A stretch of DNA of 64,000 bases from Ruminococcaceae bacterium BL-6 (GTDB lineage Bacteria > Bacillota > Clostridia > Oscillospirales > Acutalibacteraceae): positions 1,612,001-1,676,000 of the forward strand of contig LR778135.1 in assembly GCA_902810075.1 (NCBI GenBank). Reading direction: 5' to 3'. The position numbers were made by a program, and so were the translations under genes. Position 1 is the stretch's first letter; every line of letters starts with the position of its first letter. Below the pieces are notes generated by a model. The model was not told where the DNA came from, ran no database searches, and saw nothing but the letters and a program-made list of their open reading frames with translations. This document shows, piece by piece, positions 23,683-34,600 of this stretch.

Positions 23683-25885
23683 TATTTTCTTCCCTCCTTT
23701 CCCGTCCTTCCTCCAACGGGGAAAGGACGTTATAAATATCATCATACAGTTGTTGAGCGATTCCCCCGCCGTCAAGCTGCTCCTGCAGAAATAGGTCAAA
23801 CTCCGTCAGGGTCATATTCATGTCAACGTCGATCCCGTTGTCAGACAAAAAAGTTAAAATGGTGTTCCGCTTCTGATCGGACAGCACTTGATACAGCGGC
23901 AGGGAACTTTTGTCTTCCTGTTCCGGCTCTGCCTCCTGGGGATCATTTACAGTCGGTGAATATATGATGTCGTCCAGATTGACATCCTTGTGGAGGCAGG
24001 CATCGGAGAGGTTCAATGATTCAAAGGATTTCTGCGTATCAAATACATCGGCAAGATATTCATACCGATATTTCATAATGGTTTCATTGTGGTTGAAAAT
24101 GGGGTTCGGCCTAATTTTATTGTGGTTTAGATCCTCTCGTTTTGTGACCCTCACAACAACGTTTTCGCCGGGCATGAACTCCATCAATTCATTTGGATTC
24201 AGCAGCGGCTGGGTGTCGATGTGCTCCGAAAGATTCTTGTCAAGCGACAGGGCGGCCGCACTGGATGAATTTCGGGAAGTAACCGTGATGGTCTTGTTCC
24301 CAACTAGGCTGGAATACCTTTTTGCCGTGTCCAGCTCCATTGTCAGCAAATAGATTTGATTCCCGCAGTTGCCGATGATCGTTTTTCCGTCCTGCTCTCC
24401 GTAAAGCCTGAATATCTGCGAATATGCCTGTACGATCAGATCAAACCGGATATTCCTGCCGAGGCATACTGTGATGATATTGGACATATCCGGAATGGGA
24501 GTGATATTTCCGAATTCGTCCAGCAGAAACACAACCTGCCTGAAACATTTCCCTCCTGGGGAAAGCGAGCTTGTTTTTGACAGCGCATAGTAGAGCTGAC
24601 TGATGAACATCGTGACGAGGAAATGGTTGGAAGTATCGTAATCCGGCATGACAAGAAAAACGGCAGTCGGGCGATCCTTGTTGAAACCGATGTCCACCAG
24701 ATTGACATTGTTTTTCGCCGTCATCTTAGCGATATTATCCATCGTAAATTTAATAAGAACTGCAAGCGTGTTTGAATAAATGTTTCCCTTCGTTTTTCCG
24801 GAAGCGGCGGCAACGGATGCATACTGGATTCGGGCAATATCGTTCAGCTCTCTCTTAGAAAAAAATATGTCGAGCCGGCTTTTTGAAGCGTCATCACCTT
24901 TTTCCGTTTCAGGTTCCCCAAGATCGACGAGCAGCCGGGTCGCGGAGTACAAATTGATTTTATCGTACCAGATTTCCTTTCCTTTTTTATCCGCACACTT
25001 TTCAGCCTCCGCGCAGCAGTCAATCGTCACCGCAAGGATCAGGGCATTGGTAAGCGCCATACTCCAATTGTTCCAGGTCTTGTCTTTTGCTAAAGGGTCA
25101 TAAAACATGATGTTGGACAGGGTGTTCGCCAAAAGCTGCGCCTCCGCCTTATCGCCTTTCAAATATGCTTCCTTGACAAGCTGCAGGGGATTGTACGACA
25201 TTCCCATAAAATGCACCAGGTCAAAAATCAGAACGTTATAGCCCCGGCACTCCAATTCCTCTTTTGACGCACTGGCAAGCTCTCCTTTTGGGTCGGCCAC
25301 AATCATGCTGGCCTTGTCTTTTATTTCCTTTGCCCGGCTATAAATGTCAATTGCAGGGACAACAAAAAGCTCACCCTTACCGCTTCTCGTCGTTCCGATG
25401 ATAAGGTTGTTGACAGGGCTGTCGTCAATAAAAATTCGGTCTTTATAGCGGGAAATCGGGAAGCCGCCTGCTCCGGGATACTCTTTTTTAGTTTCCGGAA
25501 CGCTGCGGTATTCTTTTTGCAATTCCTCCAAAGTTGTAAACCGTCTGCTGCCTTTCTGATGATCCTTGTCAAGCGGGGAATAATTTGCTTTCATCAGAAC
25601 CGCAAGCCGCCCGGAAAACGCCGCCGTGAAAATGCCGCTGACAAGATACGCCCATCTTAAATACGGGCGGAAAATAAGCGGATTCGGATAAACAAATCCA
25701 GCCTGCTTCACTCCTTTTGATTTGATGCTCAATCGGAGCATGTCATAGTAATCCGTCAGGGAAGAAAGGGCAAAATTAAAGAATACCATCAGCAACATAA
25801 ATACAATCAGGCAAACCCCCAGGACAACCCAGTTGTTGGAAAGGACGCGCTGCAGCTTCAAGCGGAAATTTTCGGTATCTTCCAA
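23666..25885 (-). CDS. virD4: VirD4-type coupling protein
   Basis: TTG 25885 follows AGGTGGTG by 8 bp and gives 739 residues; an ATG at 25924 would place the start inside a hairpin. Two N-terminal membrane helices (about 20-45 and 75-100), Walker A GTTRSGKG at about 164-171, Walker B VVFLLDEFGN near 450. The coupling protein brings the relaxase-DNA complex to the channel. A terminator with a GGACA palindrome precedes it, so it probably starts a transcription unit. Confidence 0.92.
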   Translation of the reverse strand: MEDTENFRLKLQRVLSNNWVVLGVCLIVFMLLMVFFNFALSSLTDYYDMLRLSIKSKGVKQAGFVYPNPLIFRPYLRWAYLVSGIFTAAFSGRLAVLMKANYSPLDKDHQKGSRRFTTLEELQKEYRSVPETKKEYPGAGGFPISRYKDRIFIDDSPVNNLIIGTTRSGKGELFVVPAIDIYSRAKEIKDKASMIVADPKGELASASKEELECRGYNVLIFDLVHFMGMSYNPLQLVKEAYLKGDKAEAQLLANTLSNIMFYDPLAKDKTWNNWSMALTNALILAVTIDCCAEAEKCADKKGKEIWYDKINLYSATRLLVDLGEPETEKGDDASKSRLDIFFSKRELNDIARIQYASVAAASGKTKGNIYSNTLAVLIKFTMDNIAKMTAKNNVNLVDIGFNKDRPTAVFLVMPDYDTSNHFLVTMFISQLYYALSKTSSLSPGGKCFRQVVFLLDEFGNITPIPDMSNIITVCLGRNIRFDLIVQAYSQIFRLYGEQDGKTIIGNCGNQIYLLTMELDTAKRYSSLVGNKTITVTSRNSSSAAALSLDKNLSEHIDTQPLLNPNELMEFMPGENVVVRVTKREDLNHNKIRPNPIFNHNETIMKYRYEYLADVFDTQKSFESLNLSDACLHKDVNLDDIIYSPTVNDPQEAEPEQEDKSSLPLYQVLSDQKRNTILTFLSDNGIDVDMNMTLTEFDLFLQEQLDGGGIAQQLYDDIYNVLSPLEEGRERREENIEVEV

Positions 25886-25903
25886 AACATAATCACCACC
25901 TAA

Positions 25904-25939
25904 AAAAATAGGCAAGTCGGACAATTTGTCCGACTTGCC
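25904..25939 (-). terminator. GGACA palindrome copy 6 acting as terminator
   Basis: Perfect 13-bp arms, GGCAAGTCGGACA and complement, loop ATT (25911-25939), followed on the minus strand by TATTTTTTT. It sits between the pilin gene and virD4 and should reduce read-through. The outer arm is unlike the other copies but matched on both sides. Confidence 0.85.
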
Positions 25940-25954
25940 AAGATACTGGAAATA

Positions 25955-26230
25955 CTAAAAACCAATAAGGTCGCCAATAAATGTCTTTAAAACACTGCAG
26001 CCCGCAACCAGGACCATGCCGACGATGACGCATACGATCCTTGTTTTGCTCATTTCAACAGCATTACGGCCGCCGGACATGAACTGCACAGCCGCAATTA
26101 AAAGAAAAATGCCGGCAAGCAGGGCGCCGAGCGCCTGACCTGCAGTCATGAAGTTCGTGATCGTTGTCGTAAGCTGGGAAGGCAGGCCGGCGGCCAATAC
26201 CATAGGAGCATATAAGATAAAAGATTTCAT
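25955..26230 (-). CDS. VirB2/TrbC-like pilin (Maff2-type membrane protein)
   Basis: 91 residues: an N-terminal helix, then two membrane helices (about 28-48 and 63-82) separated by a short basic loop, the size and shape of VirB2-type conjugation pilins in Firmicutes. It overlaps the small gene upstream by ATGA, and is followed by the palindrome terminator. Confidence 0.7.
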   Translation of the reverse strand: MKSFILYAPMVLAAGLPSQLTTTITNFMTAGQALGALLAGIFLLIAAVQFMSGGRNAVEMSKTRIVCVIVGMVLVAGCSVLKTFIGDLIGF

Positions 26231-26388
26231 TTTGATTCCTCCGTATTCAATGCGCTCAGGACTAATTCGGAATTAGCAACGAGGCATTCCATATGTTTTT
26301 GGTACAGCCAGTCCTCATAGGAGATTCCCTGCTTTTTAAGGATTGCTTCCACCAGTGACTTGATTTCTTTTGTTTTTTTATCCGGCAT
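26227..26388 (-). CDS. Small protein between primase and pilin genes
   Basis: 53 residues starting MPDKKTKEIKSLVEAIL and ending NTEESK; too short for a standard ORF cut-off. Its ATG overlaps the primase stop (TAATG) and its TGA overlaps the pilin ATG. The double overlap strongly suggests a real coupled gene. No function is recognised. Confidence 0.7.
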   Translation of the reverse strand: MPDKKTKEIKSLVEAILKKQGISYEDWLYQKHMECLVANSELVLSALNTEESK

Positions 26389-29300
26389 TATCTTTCGACC
26401 TCCTGAACTTGAGATTTTATCTTAGGGTTTTTATGGCATTTGCCCCCGAATTTGCAAAGGTATTCGTTTATATCTTTCTGGCTCTGCTTAATGCAGCTAA
26501 CCTTGATCTTCGGAAACTCTTTTTGCAGATGCTTCAAAATCCTCTGGTCGGCCTTTTTCCCGGCCTCGTCGTTGTCATTTGCGAGAATGACCTCGGTAAT
26601 TTTGGGATTGGTTTTCAGCCGGTAATACAGCGCCGCATCCTTGCATGTCCCACATGTCGCCATATAATTGGCCGCTTTCACGTCTTTCCCGCTGCGCTTG
26701 TGGAGGCACATAAGGGAAAGAGCGTCGATGGGGGCCTCCGTGACATACAGGCGGGGAGCCTGGTTATCGACCATAAAGCCGACATCCTGCTTACTCCCGG
26801 CGACGTCGCGTTTGAAATTTGAATTTGAAAGAGTGGTATGCCGTGTTGCATACACCGATTCACCGCCAGCATCTTTCCCGATAAAGACAACATTGTGCTT
26901 CTTGTCCTCATAGATCAGGCCGTCCTTCATGCACTGCTGGACGATTTCCTTGTCAAGGCAACGAGTAGCCGTGAGATAGGCGTATGTGCGTGAAAACTTT
27001 CCGTTCGTCTTTTCAGGCAGGACAAACGGTTTCGGCTCCGGGGCAAGGGAAACAGGGGGTTGTTCAACACGAGGAATAGAATCAAACCGATTCCCGACGT
27101 ATTTATCCTTCAAAGAGTGAATCGCCTGGGCTTCGGTCATGCCTCCTAATTGCATCAAAAGGTTGATGTTGCTGCCACCGGCACCCGTTGAAAACCGATA
27201 AAAGGAGTTGGTTTCAGGATAAATCCGGACGCTGTCATGCTCTTTCAGGGAGTAATAGCTTCCGATTTTCACCGGAGTAAATCCCATATCCTTCGCAACG
27301 GTCAAAATAGATACTCCGTATTTGATATATTTCAGGGTATCAGTGCTTCGCTCCCGATCCGCATTATAATTTGTTGCTTTCTGCTGATTTTGTGATAAAT
27401 CGGCTACCGGCAAATCATTTTTTACCTCTGCGGCGGATATGACGGCTTCATTCTCTTTTTCCTGTACCGGAATCGAAAAGTTCCTCACAATCTGGTTGTA
27501 TGTCTGAACCATATTTTCCTGAATATTTTGAGAAACAGGGAGCCCTTGGTCGGACCGATAAGAAAAGAACTCTTCAAGATGTTGCTTCCCATCCTGCTCC
27601 GTTAAAAAGTGACGTTTTACCGCCCGGCGTAAAGCGGCTTGCTGAGATTTGTTAAATGTGGTTGGGAAAGGGTAAGATTCCAATTTTTCTATCAGCACTT
27701 CCTTCGGCAGGCGCTGGCCACTATTTTCCGGGATAGCCTCCTCCTTCTGTGGCTCAGCCTTTTGTTCCGGGGCTTCTTCCAGCCCTGTGTCCGGCTCAAA
27801 GCCATATCCCACGGAAGATAGAATCTCCTGAATCTGTGCGACATGTAGCCCGGCGTCCACCAGTTCGCGGGCGTCGTATCCATCAAGAGTGTGGCGGTAT
27901 CTGCCGTTGCGATATTCACCATTCTGATCGACAGACCACAAAACAAGCGCTTCCGGAGCTTTCGGGTCAAACCCAAAAGCATAGCCCGACGTTTCGTCCA
28001 AAACAAAATACCCCGAGTTTTCTTTTAACCCGGGGTACTGCGTTTTCAGTTTATCGAGCATTTTTTCTTCCTGTTTAAAGGAAGGCTGATTCATTTCCTG
28101 ACTGGGAGCATAATTTTTGGAGAGGTGTGCATTCAGAGCAGCTAATCTTGCTTTTTCCCTTTCCAGATCCTTACGCCTGTATTTCGTATCCAGACTATCA
28201 GGCGGATTGTTTATAAGGTCAGTATCAGTATTAATCTGATGTTGTAGCTCTCGCCGGGCATATAAAAGCTTGAAAAGCTCCTTATTATTTTGAAATCTTA
28301 GAGGATATTTTTTCAGATCCTCTAATGCCTGAGCCTTCCAGAATTGCTCATTAGCCTTCAATACTAATTCTGCCCGGTCTCTTTCATTTTTGTCAGAATT
28401 CGTAAATGTCAACTGGTCTGGAATTTTATCTCCGTGGGCCAGCGCTTCATTTATGACAAACATTTGCGGTTCCGTATAATTCTTTTTGAGAAGTGCAGAG
28501 ATATCCAACCTGTTTTGCAGAGCAAAATTTATTTCATGGGCCTTTTCGTCAAGGTCATTTGGATCATATACGGCATCATGTTCAAACTCTTCCAATTCTT
28601 CATCAAGATCCAATTCTCCGCCGTGATAGAGATAGTTCTCAATATACTCTTTCTTATCGGGATAGTACCGTTCCAGAAAGGCGCTGATGGCGGCTCGGCT
28701 GTTTTCCTGGTATTCGGTATTATTCATATTCTTCTCATCTCTTTTCTTCTGATCGGGCAAAGCCTGCTCTTTTTCTTTATCTGCTGGCACTTCTTTTGCA
28801 AGATACGGATCGAGGTCCATACGGAGATTGCGATATGCTTCGGTGGTATTTTTCAGGACGTTTTCCAGCTGAAACCCTTCCAACTTTTTACAACGTTCAT
28901 AATGTCCCACAAAATGCCGTTTCCGGGTGTCGGTCAATGGAATCCCGAATTCCTGCTGCAGCATAATGGAAATGCAGTCGGCTTCCAATTCTTTTACTGA
29001 CGGATTTTTGTTCTTGGACGCCGGATCTGTATGCAGCAGCGCATGGCCGTATTCATGGGATAGCGTCGAGAGCTTTTCGGTATCGTTAAGCTTGTCGCTT
29101 ATCTGAATCGCCCGGACGGCGGGTATGTACTGGCCGCGCAATGCGATTGACTGTAAATCCACTTCGTTCACCGAGACGCCGGTTTTCTGAATGTACTTTT
29201 TCAGGGATTCATACAGCGCGGCGTGCTGATCCGACGAATAGCCCATGCTGTAAAATTTGGGGTAATCTTCGGGCGGGCATGTGGTCTGCGCAATATCAAA

Positions 29301-29711
29301 GACATTTCCGACGCCAAAGCTGGTCTTTGTGACCGTTTGAATCTTTCCGGAATCAATCAGAGTTTTGTCGCCCTTTGGTGCATCGGCAACCCGGCGATAC
29401 AGCTTTTTTCCGTCCTTTTCGCCCACAACATATAACTGGGTGCGGATCGGGAAAATGATCTTGATGCCGTGCTCGCCCCGCTTGACGGAATACCCTTTCG
29501 CCTTCCAGTCCTTAAAGCTGGAAACGAAAGTGGAATATGGATTCTGAGCATGGATCAACATGGCGTTGTTCATGGAGTAATCATAGAAACGATTTTTGAA
29601 AGCGAGCATTTCCGCAATTTCTTCCGGGTTATCTCGGTAGCCGTCGATCAGACCGTCTAATGTCTTTTTCAGCTCCTGGGATTTGCTCAACTGAATATCA
29701 ATTCGCGGCAT
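26388..29711 (-). CDS. Large fusion: ArdC-like N-domain, YodL-like segment and TOPRIM primase
   Basis: 1107 residues. Residues about 1-290 are ArdC-like: an ssDNA-binding N-domain and a zinc peptidase motif HEYGHALLH (219-227). A middle part with WSVDQNGEYRNGRYRH and YDAREL resembles YodL domains. The C-terminal third has a DUF3991-like zinc-ribbon region (GVSILTVAKDMGF to FYRFSTGAGGSNI) and a TOPRIM with TEAPIDALSL and ILANDNDEAG. Such fusions in ICEs are thought to protect and prime transferred single strands. Roles of the single domains are inferred from family knowledge. Confidence 0.85.
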   Translation of the reverse strand: MPRIDIQLSKSQELKKTLDGLIDGYRDNPEEIAEMLAFKNRFYDYSMNNAMLIHAQNPYSTFVSSFKDWKAKGYSVKRGEHGIKIIFPIRTQLYVVGEKDGKKLYRRVADAPKGDKTLIDSGKIQTVTKTSFGVGNVFDIAQTTCPPEDYPKFYSMGYSSDQHAALYESLKKYIQKTGVSVNEVDLQSIALRGQYIPAVRAIQISDKLNDTEKLSTLSHEYGHALLHTDPASKNKNPSVKELEADCISIMLQQEFGIPLTDTRKRHFVGHYERCKKLEGFQLENVLKNTTEAYRNLRMDLDPYLAKEVPADKEKEQALPDQKKRDEKNMNNTEYQENSRAAISAFLERYYPDKKEYIENYLYHGGELDLDEELEEFEHDAVYDPNDLDEKAHEINFALQNRLDISALLKKNYTEPQMFVINEALAHGDKIPDQLTFTNSDKNERDRAELVLKANEQFWKAQALEDLKKYPLRFQNNKELFKLLYARRELQHQINTDTDLINNPPDSLDTKYRRKDLEREKARLAALNAHLSKNYAPSQEMNQPSFKQEEKMLDKLKTQYPGLKENSGYFVLDETSGYAFGFDPKAPEALVLWSVDQNGEYRNGRYRHTLDGYDARELVDAGLHVAQIQEILSSVGYGFEPDTGLEEAPEQKAEPQKEEAIPENSGQRLPKEVLIEKLESYPFPTTFNKSQQAALRRAVKRHFLTEQDGKQHLEEFFSYRSDQGLPVSQNIQENMVQTYNQIVRNFSIPVQEKENEAVISAAEVKNDLPVADLSQNQQKATNYNADRERSTDTLKYIKYGVSILTVAKDMGFTPVKIGSYYSLKEHDSVRIYPETNSFYRFSTGAGGSNINLLMQLGGMTEAQAIHSLKDKYVGNRFDSIPRVEQPPVSLAPEPKPFVLPEKTNGKFSRTYAYLTATRCLDKEIVQQCMKDGLIYEDKKHNVVFIGKDAGGESVYATRHTTLSNSNFKRDVAGSKQDVGFMVDNQAPRLYVTEAPIDALSLMCLHKRSGKDVKAANYMATCGTCKDAALYYRLKTNPKITEVILANDNDEAGKKADQRILKHLQKEFPKIKVSCIKQSQKDINEYLCKFGGKCHKNPKIKSQVQEVER

Positions 29712-29970
29712 GATTTATTTTGCCTCCTTTCGCGGCGACAAGTATTTTCTCTTTTAACTGCGGATCCGCCGTATCGACCGGCTCCAGCCCGGAAATGCGG
29801 GCGACTGTACCGATTTCAAATATTTCCGGCAGCTCCGCGATCAGGTAATAGAGGTTTCCGCTGTCGTCCCGATATACAACAGCACCGTCGCAATAAGCGA
29901 AGGCCGTCGCCACTTCGCGTTCATCGACGGCCGTCCCATCGACAAAATTTTCAAAATTCTCTTTCAGCAT
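29698..29970 (-). CDS. Hypothetical conserved ICE protein
   Basis: 90 residues, acidic, with VVYRDDSGNLYYLIAELPEI in the middle. Overlaps the primase-fusion gene by 14 bp and lies 22 bp after ssb, so it belongs to the same operon. No domain recognised. Confidence 0.6.
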   Translation of the reverse strand: MLKENFENFVDGTAVDEREVATAFAYCDGAVVYRDDSGNLYYLIAELPEIFEIGTVARISGLEPVDTADPQLKEKILVAAKGGKINHAAN

Positions 29971-29992
29971 CTTAATTCCTCCTGTTTTTGAT

Positions 29993-30418
29993 TTATTCTG
30001 CTGTTTCCTTTCCGGAATTCATTAGATCATCCTCGGAAAGGGTGTCATACAATTCATCATCATTGGGTCCGGGTCCTTCCTGCGGGGGAGTCCCTTTCGG
30101 CTCTTTCCTTTTGCTGTCCGCAAACTCAAATTCAGAGCAGACAATATAAGGCTCATATGCCCGGCCTTTTTCTTTATCGAAAGGCGGTACATGGAGCCTA
30201 CCCGTAATTGCAACTTTTTGCCCTTTTACGACATGGTTAAAAATAAAATCGCCCATGCCGCGCCAAGCGGTTATTTTGATAAAATCCACGCTATCTTTCC
30301 TTTGCTGGCAGGCAAGACGAAATTCACAGACCTTATAAGTCAGATCGTTCTTTTTGATCTCGTGGAGCTGCGGATCCGCTACCAGTCGGCCGATTGCTGC
30401 ACCTTTCAGCATCTTCAT
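29993..30418 (-). CDS. ssb: Single-strand DNA-binding protein
   Basis: 141 residues. OB-fold features of bacterial SSB are present: IGRLVADPQL, FRLACQQRKDSVDFIKITAWRG with the conserved F-x-x-V-x-W pattern, GQKVAITGRLHV. The tail is acidic (DDELYDTLSEDDLM) but lacks the classic DDDIPF end. A mobile-element SSB coating transferred DNA. Its start lies 85 bp inside the preceding ATPase gene. Confidence 0.88.
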   Translation of the reverse strand: MKMLKGAAIGRLVADPQLHEIKKNDLTYKVCEFRLACQQRKDSVDFIKITAWRGMGDFIFNHVVKGQKVAITGRLHVPPFDKEKGRAYEPYIVCSEFEFADSKRKEPKGTPPQEGPGPNDDELYDTLSEDDLMNSGKETAE

Positions 30419-31607
30419 AATCCTTTCTTATTTTTTGTTCTTCTACCGGGGAGAGGCCGGAGAAGCGCATCCGGGAGAAAATGTTTTCCGACAGATCGTT
30501 CACCTGCTGGTGGACGCCTATCAATTTCTCACCGGTTTTTTCTTTTATCCGGAATTCCCATATTGTTTTTAGCTCCGGCTTCTTCTGGCCGCCCGGCACA
30601 TGTTCAAAAATCCCGGCAATCCGAAACTTTCCGTCCTGGAATATTCGGAGGAAAACAAGCACGGGGAAGGCACGCGCAAGACGATCCAGCGGAATGCTTC
30701 CGCTGGACATCTGGTAAAGCGCTTCCCCCGGATCGAAAGCAGGGGAGGCGGCGATTATCGCATTTCCCTGCAGACTGGCCTTCCATACCGGGCTGTCGTC
30801 AATATTGCAGCCGATCACATCCGGTTCAAGGCCGGACGCATATTGGAGCAAATGATCTGTCAACACGCTGTCGGACGGTAACAATAGGGTTCCGACATTG
30901 ATTTCCTGCTTGTCGTCTATCGTCACAACGTCCATTCCCTCACCGGAAAGCTCTGAAAGCAGGTATCGCATGAAAGTGGTTTTCCCAGCCCCAGGCTTTC
31001 CGACGATTAAGAGAGAAATGCCATACCGGAGAAGTGCATCAAGACATGACAGCTCCCGTTTGGAAGCAAAGTCATTCGCGGAATAAGTCTCTTCGGTATA
31101 ATCCCGCTGGATCTCTTTCCGGATGTTGCACCGCACCCCGATTTCAGAAGGGACGGCCGGCGGAAAGAACACGGTCAGCCGAATCCCGTTTTTCAGTTTA
31201 CCGGAAAAGCCGGGTCCGGCCCCAGCCGTCCCGGCTCCGAAGTCCTGAATAATTTTTCGGATGACAGACTGTGCCAATGCCGGAGACGGGAAGCCGTCGA
31301 TCTGATGCTTTTCACCGTTTATGAACTGGATCAATATTTTATCCCAGGAAAGCACCTGAATCCGCCTGACCCAAACATCATGTAAAGGATCTGTCAGGAC
31401 GGAGTATCCGGCAATATCGTTGTACAGCTTTTTAGCGACCTGATCCGGAGGCTCCACAAGATGAATTTGTGACCCGGAGATATATTTTTCAATGGCCTTC
31501 ATGGAATCTTCCGGGGGCGACTGCCAGAAGAACTTGCTTGGTTGTGCCTTTACATTCTGCAATAAAACTGCATACTGCTGAGATAACTCAGCCATATCTA
31601 TCATCAT
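30333..31607 (-). CDS. CpaF/VirB11-family secretion ATPase (first copy, divergent)
   Basis: 424 residues. Walker A VGKPGAGKTT at about 202-211; an upstream domain with LYNDIAGYSVLTD matches the CpaF N-domain. The Walker B region (ASGLEPDVIGCNIDD) is divergent compared with the second copy at 37510. It is the only VirB11-like protein close to the mating genes, so it could serve the mating channel, or be a spare Tad motor. GGAAGGGAAG precedes the ATG. Confidence 0.8.
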   Translation of the reverse strand: MMIDMAELSQQYAVLLQNVKAQPSKFFWQSPPEDSMKAIEKYISGSQIHLVEPPDQVAKKLYNDIAGYSVLTDPLHDVWVRRIQVLSWDKILIQFINGEKHQIDGFPSPALAQSVIRKIIQDFGAGTAGAGPGFSGKLKNGIRLTVFFPPAVPSEIGVRCNIRKEIQRDYTEETYSANDFASKRELSCLDALLRYGISLLIVGKPGAGKTTFMRYLLSELSGEGMDVVTIDDKQEINVGTLLLPSDSVLTDHLLQYASGLEPDVIGCNIDDSPVWKASLQGNAIIAASPAFDPGEALYQMSSGSIPLDRLARAFPVLVFLRIFQDGKFRIAGIFEHVPGGQKKPELKTIWEFRIKEKTGEKLIGVHQQVNDLSENIFSRMRFSGLSPVEEQKIRKDYEDAERCSNRPTGSGSAAPRDQKERSDL

Positions 31608-31627
31608 CTTCCCTTCCTAATAAGGAA

Positions 31628-31647
31628 GCTGCCGGAAAACCGGCAGC
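31628..31647 (-). terminator. Hairpin between the BIG2 gene and the ATPase gene
   Basis: 8-bp arms GCTGCCGG/CCGGCAGC around AAAA, followed on the minus strand by a T/C-rich stretch. It may partly separate the Tad operon from the transfer operon. Confidence 0.6.
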
Positions 31648-31666
31648 CCAATTGATCTTACTCTAT

Positions 31667-34600
31667 TCAGAAATCCAAATACCCAGTTAACCCTGTGATT
31701 GGTTGACCAAAAACGACTAAAGAACCGGAATCCCAGTGAATAAAAATATCTCCTGAATCTTCACCATCGAATGCTGCGACATGAGCGCTAAATTCCAAAC
31801 GCACTTTTGATGTAGAAGTACTGGTGGAATACCATGTTTTAGTTCCGTTGCTCATTGATTGTCTTGCAGAAGTTGAATTGAAAGTACTTGGAGAACGCAG
31901 AAATACATAACATTCACTAGTCTTTCCGGATTTTCTTTTATCACGGAATGTTATAGAAACGTCAGAATTGTCTTCAATATTGATTTCCTCTGAGAAATCA
32001 ATATTAATATAACAAACTCCATGCTTATACGACATGCTGTCGTTTTCCCATGCTCCAAATTCTCCGGAACCATCAGCATACATGTAAATCTCTTCTCCTG
32101 TGCAAGTTTGGTCGCCTTCTTCTACGGTTACGGTATATTTCACTCCTACGCCTACAACACAGGTAGCGGTATGGGTGCCGACTTTCGCCGTGATCGTCGT
32201 TTCGCCCGCGCTGGTGGCTGTAACCTTCCCGGAGCTGTCTACCGTGGCAGCGGCCGGATTGGAAGAAGTCCATGTTACCGTCTTAATCTCGGTCGTATCC
32301 GCAGGATCATAGGATACTGTCAAATTCGCGGTATTTGTCTTTTTCAGGGACAAAGACGTTTTATCCAGCGAAATGCTGTGAATCAGAACAACAACCGTAA
32401 TCTTGCACGTCGCGGTGTGAGTACCGACCTTGGCCGTGATCGTCGTGCTGCCCTTGCTGACGGCCGTTACCTTGCCGGTACTGTCTACAGTAGCGACGGC
32501 CGGATTGGAAGAAGTCCATGTCACCGCTTTGTTTTCGGTCGTGTCGGCCGGATCAATGGATACGGCCAGGCTCTGATTGGTTCCCCGGTCAAGGGTAAGA
32601 CTGGCCTTATCCAGCGAAATGCTGTGAATCAGAACAACAACCGTAATCTTGCACGTCGCGGTATGGGTGCCGATCTTGACCGTGATCGTCGTGCTGCCCT
32701 TGCTGATGGCCGTGACCTTCCCGGTGCTGTCAACTGTGGCAACGGCCGGATTGGAGGAAGTCCATGTCACCGTTGTGTCTTCCGTCGTGTCAGGCGGATC
32801 AATGGATACCTTCAACTGGTCATTGGTTCCTCGGTCAAGCGTGAGATCAGCTTTATCCAGCGAAATGCTGTGAATGAGGATCACAATCGTAACCTTGCAC
32901 GTCGCGATATGGGTGCCAATCTTGGCCGTGATCGTTGTTTCGCCCTTGCTGATGGCCGCGACCTTCCCGGTGCTGTCAACTGTGGCAACAGCTGGATTAG
33001 AGGAAGTCCATGTCACCGTTGTGTCTTCCGTCGTGTCAGGCGGATCAATGGATACCTTCAACTGGTCATTGGTTCCTCGATCAAGCGTAAGATTAGCTTT
33101 ATCCAGTGAAATGCTGTGAATGAGGACCACAACCGTAACATTGCAGGTCGCGGTGTGGGTGCCGACCTTGGCCGTGATCTTCGCGTCCCCGGCGCTGACG
33201 GCCGTAACTTTCCCGGTATTGTCTACCGTGGCGATTTCCGGATTGGAAGAAGTCCATGTCACCGTCTTGTCTTCGGTCGTGTCGGGCGGCTCGTAGGATA
33301 CGGTCAACTGGCCGTTGGTGCCTCGGTCAAGGACCAGTTCCGGCTGATCCAGATAGATATTGTCAATCATCGCAACCACGGTCACGTCGCAGGTGGCGGT
33401 GAATTTTCCGCACGTCGCCGTGATGGTGGCCGTCCCGATTTTATGACCGGTCACATTCCCCTGCTGATCGACAGCCGCAATACTCGGATCGGAGCTGCTC
33501 CATGTCACGGTCTGGTCGTCGGTCGTGTCTTCCGGCGAAAAAATCACTGCTAACTTGTCTGTCCTGTCGCGGTTGACGGTCAACGTGGTTTTGTCCATGC
33601 TGATTCCCGTCATGGGGGATACTACCGTAATTTCACATGATCCCGAGAATCCAGTCAATTCAGATTTTGCTTTAATCGTGGCCTTCCCGGTCTTGATGGC
33701 CGTGACCAGGCCGTTGCCGTCTACCGTCGCAACTTCCGGATCAGAAGAAGACCAGACAATCGCTTTGTCCTCGGTGGTGTCTTCCGGAATCGTTTTGGCG
33801 GTAAGCTGCGCGGTATCTCCCTTGACGACGGAAAGTTCCTCATAATTGATGGAGATACCTTCCATCAGAACCACGACCGTAACATTACATGTCGCCGTGT
33901 GTGATCCCACTTTTGCAGTGATCGCCGTTTCCCCGGCGTTCACGCCCGTAACCAGGCCCTTGCTGTCTACCGTGGCAACATCCGCGTTGGAAGAGGACCA
34001 GACGGTAGTCTTGCTTTCCGTGGTGTTGGAGGGGGAGATCAGCGCCGTAAGCTGTAAGGTGTTATGCCGGTTGATCGTAACATCCGTCTGGTCAAGCTTA
34101 ACCTCACTGATCGGGACGGAGTGATTTCCGCCGCCCGGCGTCGGCCGGTTCCCCGGAATAATGGTCCCGGAGGAAGGGGAACTGCTGGAACTTCCGGAAC
34201 TGCTGCCGCCGCCGGAAGAATTGTCCTGTCCAGAATCGGAAGATGTAGGGCCGGAGCTGCCCGGCTTATGTGATGTTGAGGAAGAGTTTGATCCGGTCCC
34301 TGGGACCAGAGGAATCCCGGCTCCCTCTTTTCCGTTTCCTGTTCCTTTTAGCGTGAAAAGGAATCCGTCGCCGGTATCCTTTCCATTGGCAGAATCACCA
34401 TCGGCGTTGATGCCCGATGCGTTTGTTTTCTCGAATAGGCTTCCGTCATCACCAAACCCGGAAAAAGCTTTTCTTCCTTGGCCGTGATTAAAGACGGATC
34501 CGTCCGTAATCTGGCCCGGCGTAACAAAGCCTGCGCCGCCCGATTTTGAATCCTGGCCGTCCTGCGGGATCGGCGCTTTTGGTATGTTCAACAGATCGAA

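Noticed and set aside
32021..33109. Plus ORF of 362 residues across the BIG2 repeats
   Set aside because: Repetitive antisense shadow of the BIG2 gene without protein features.
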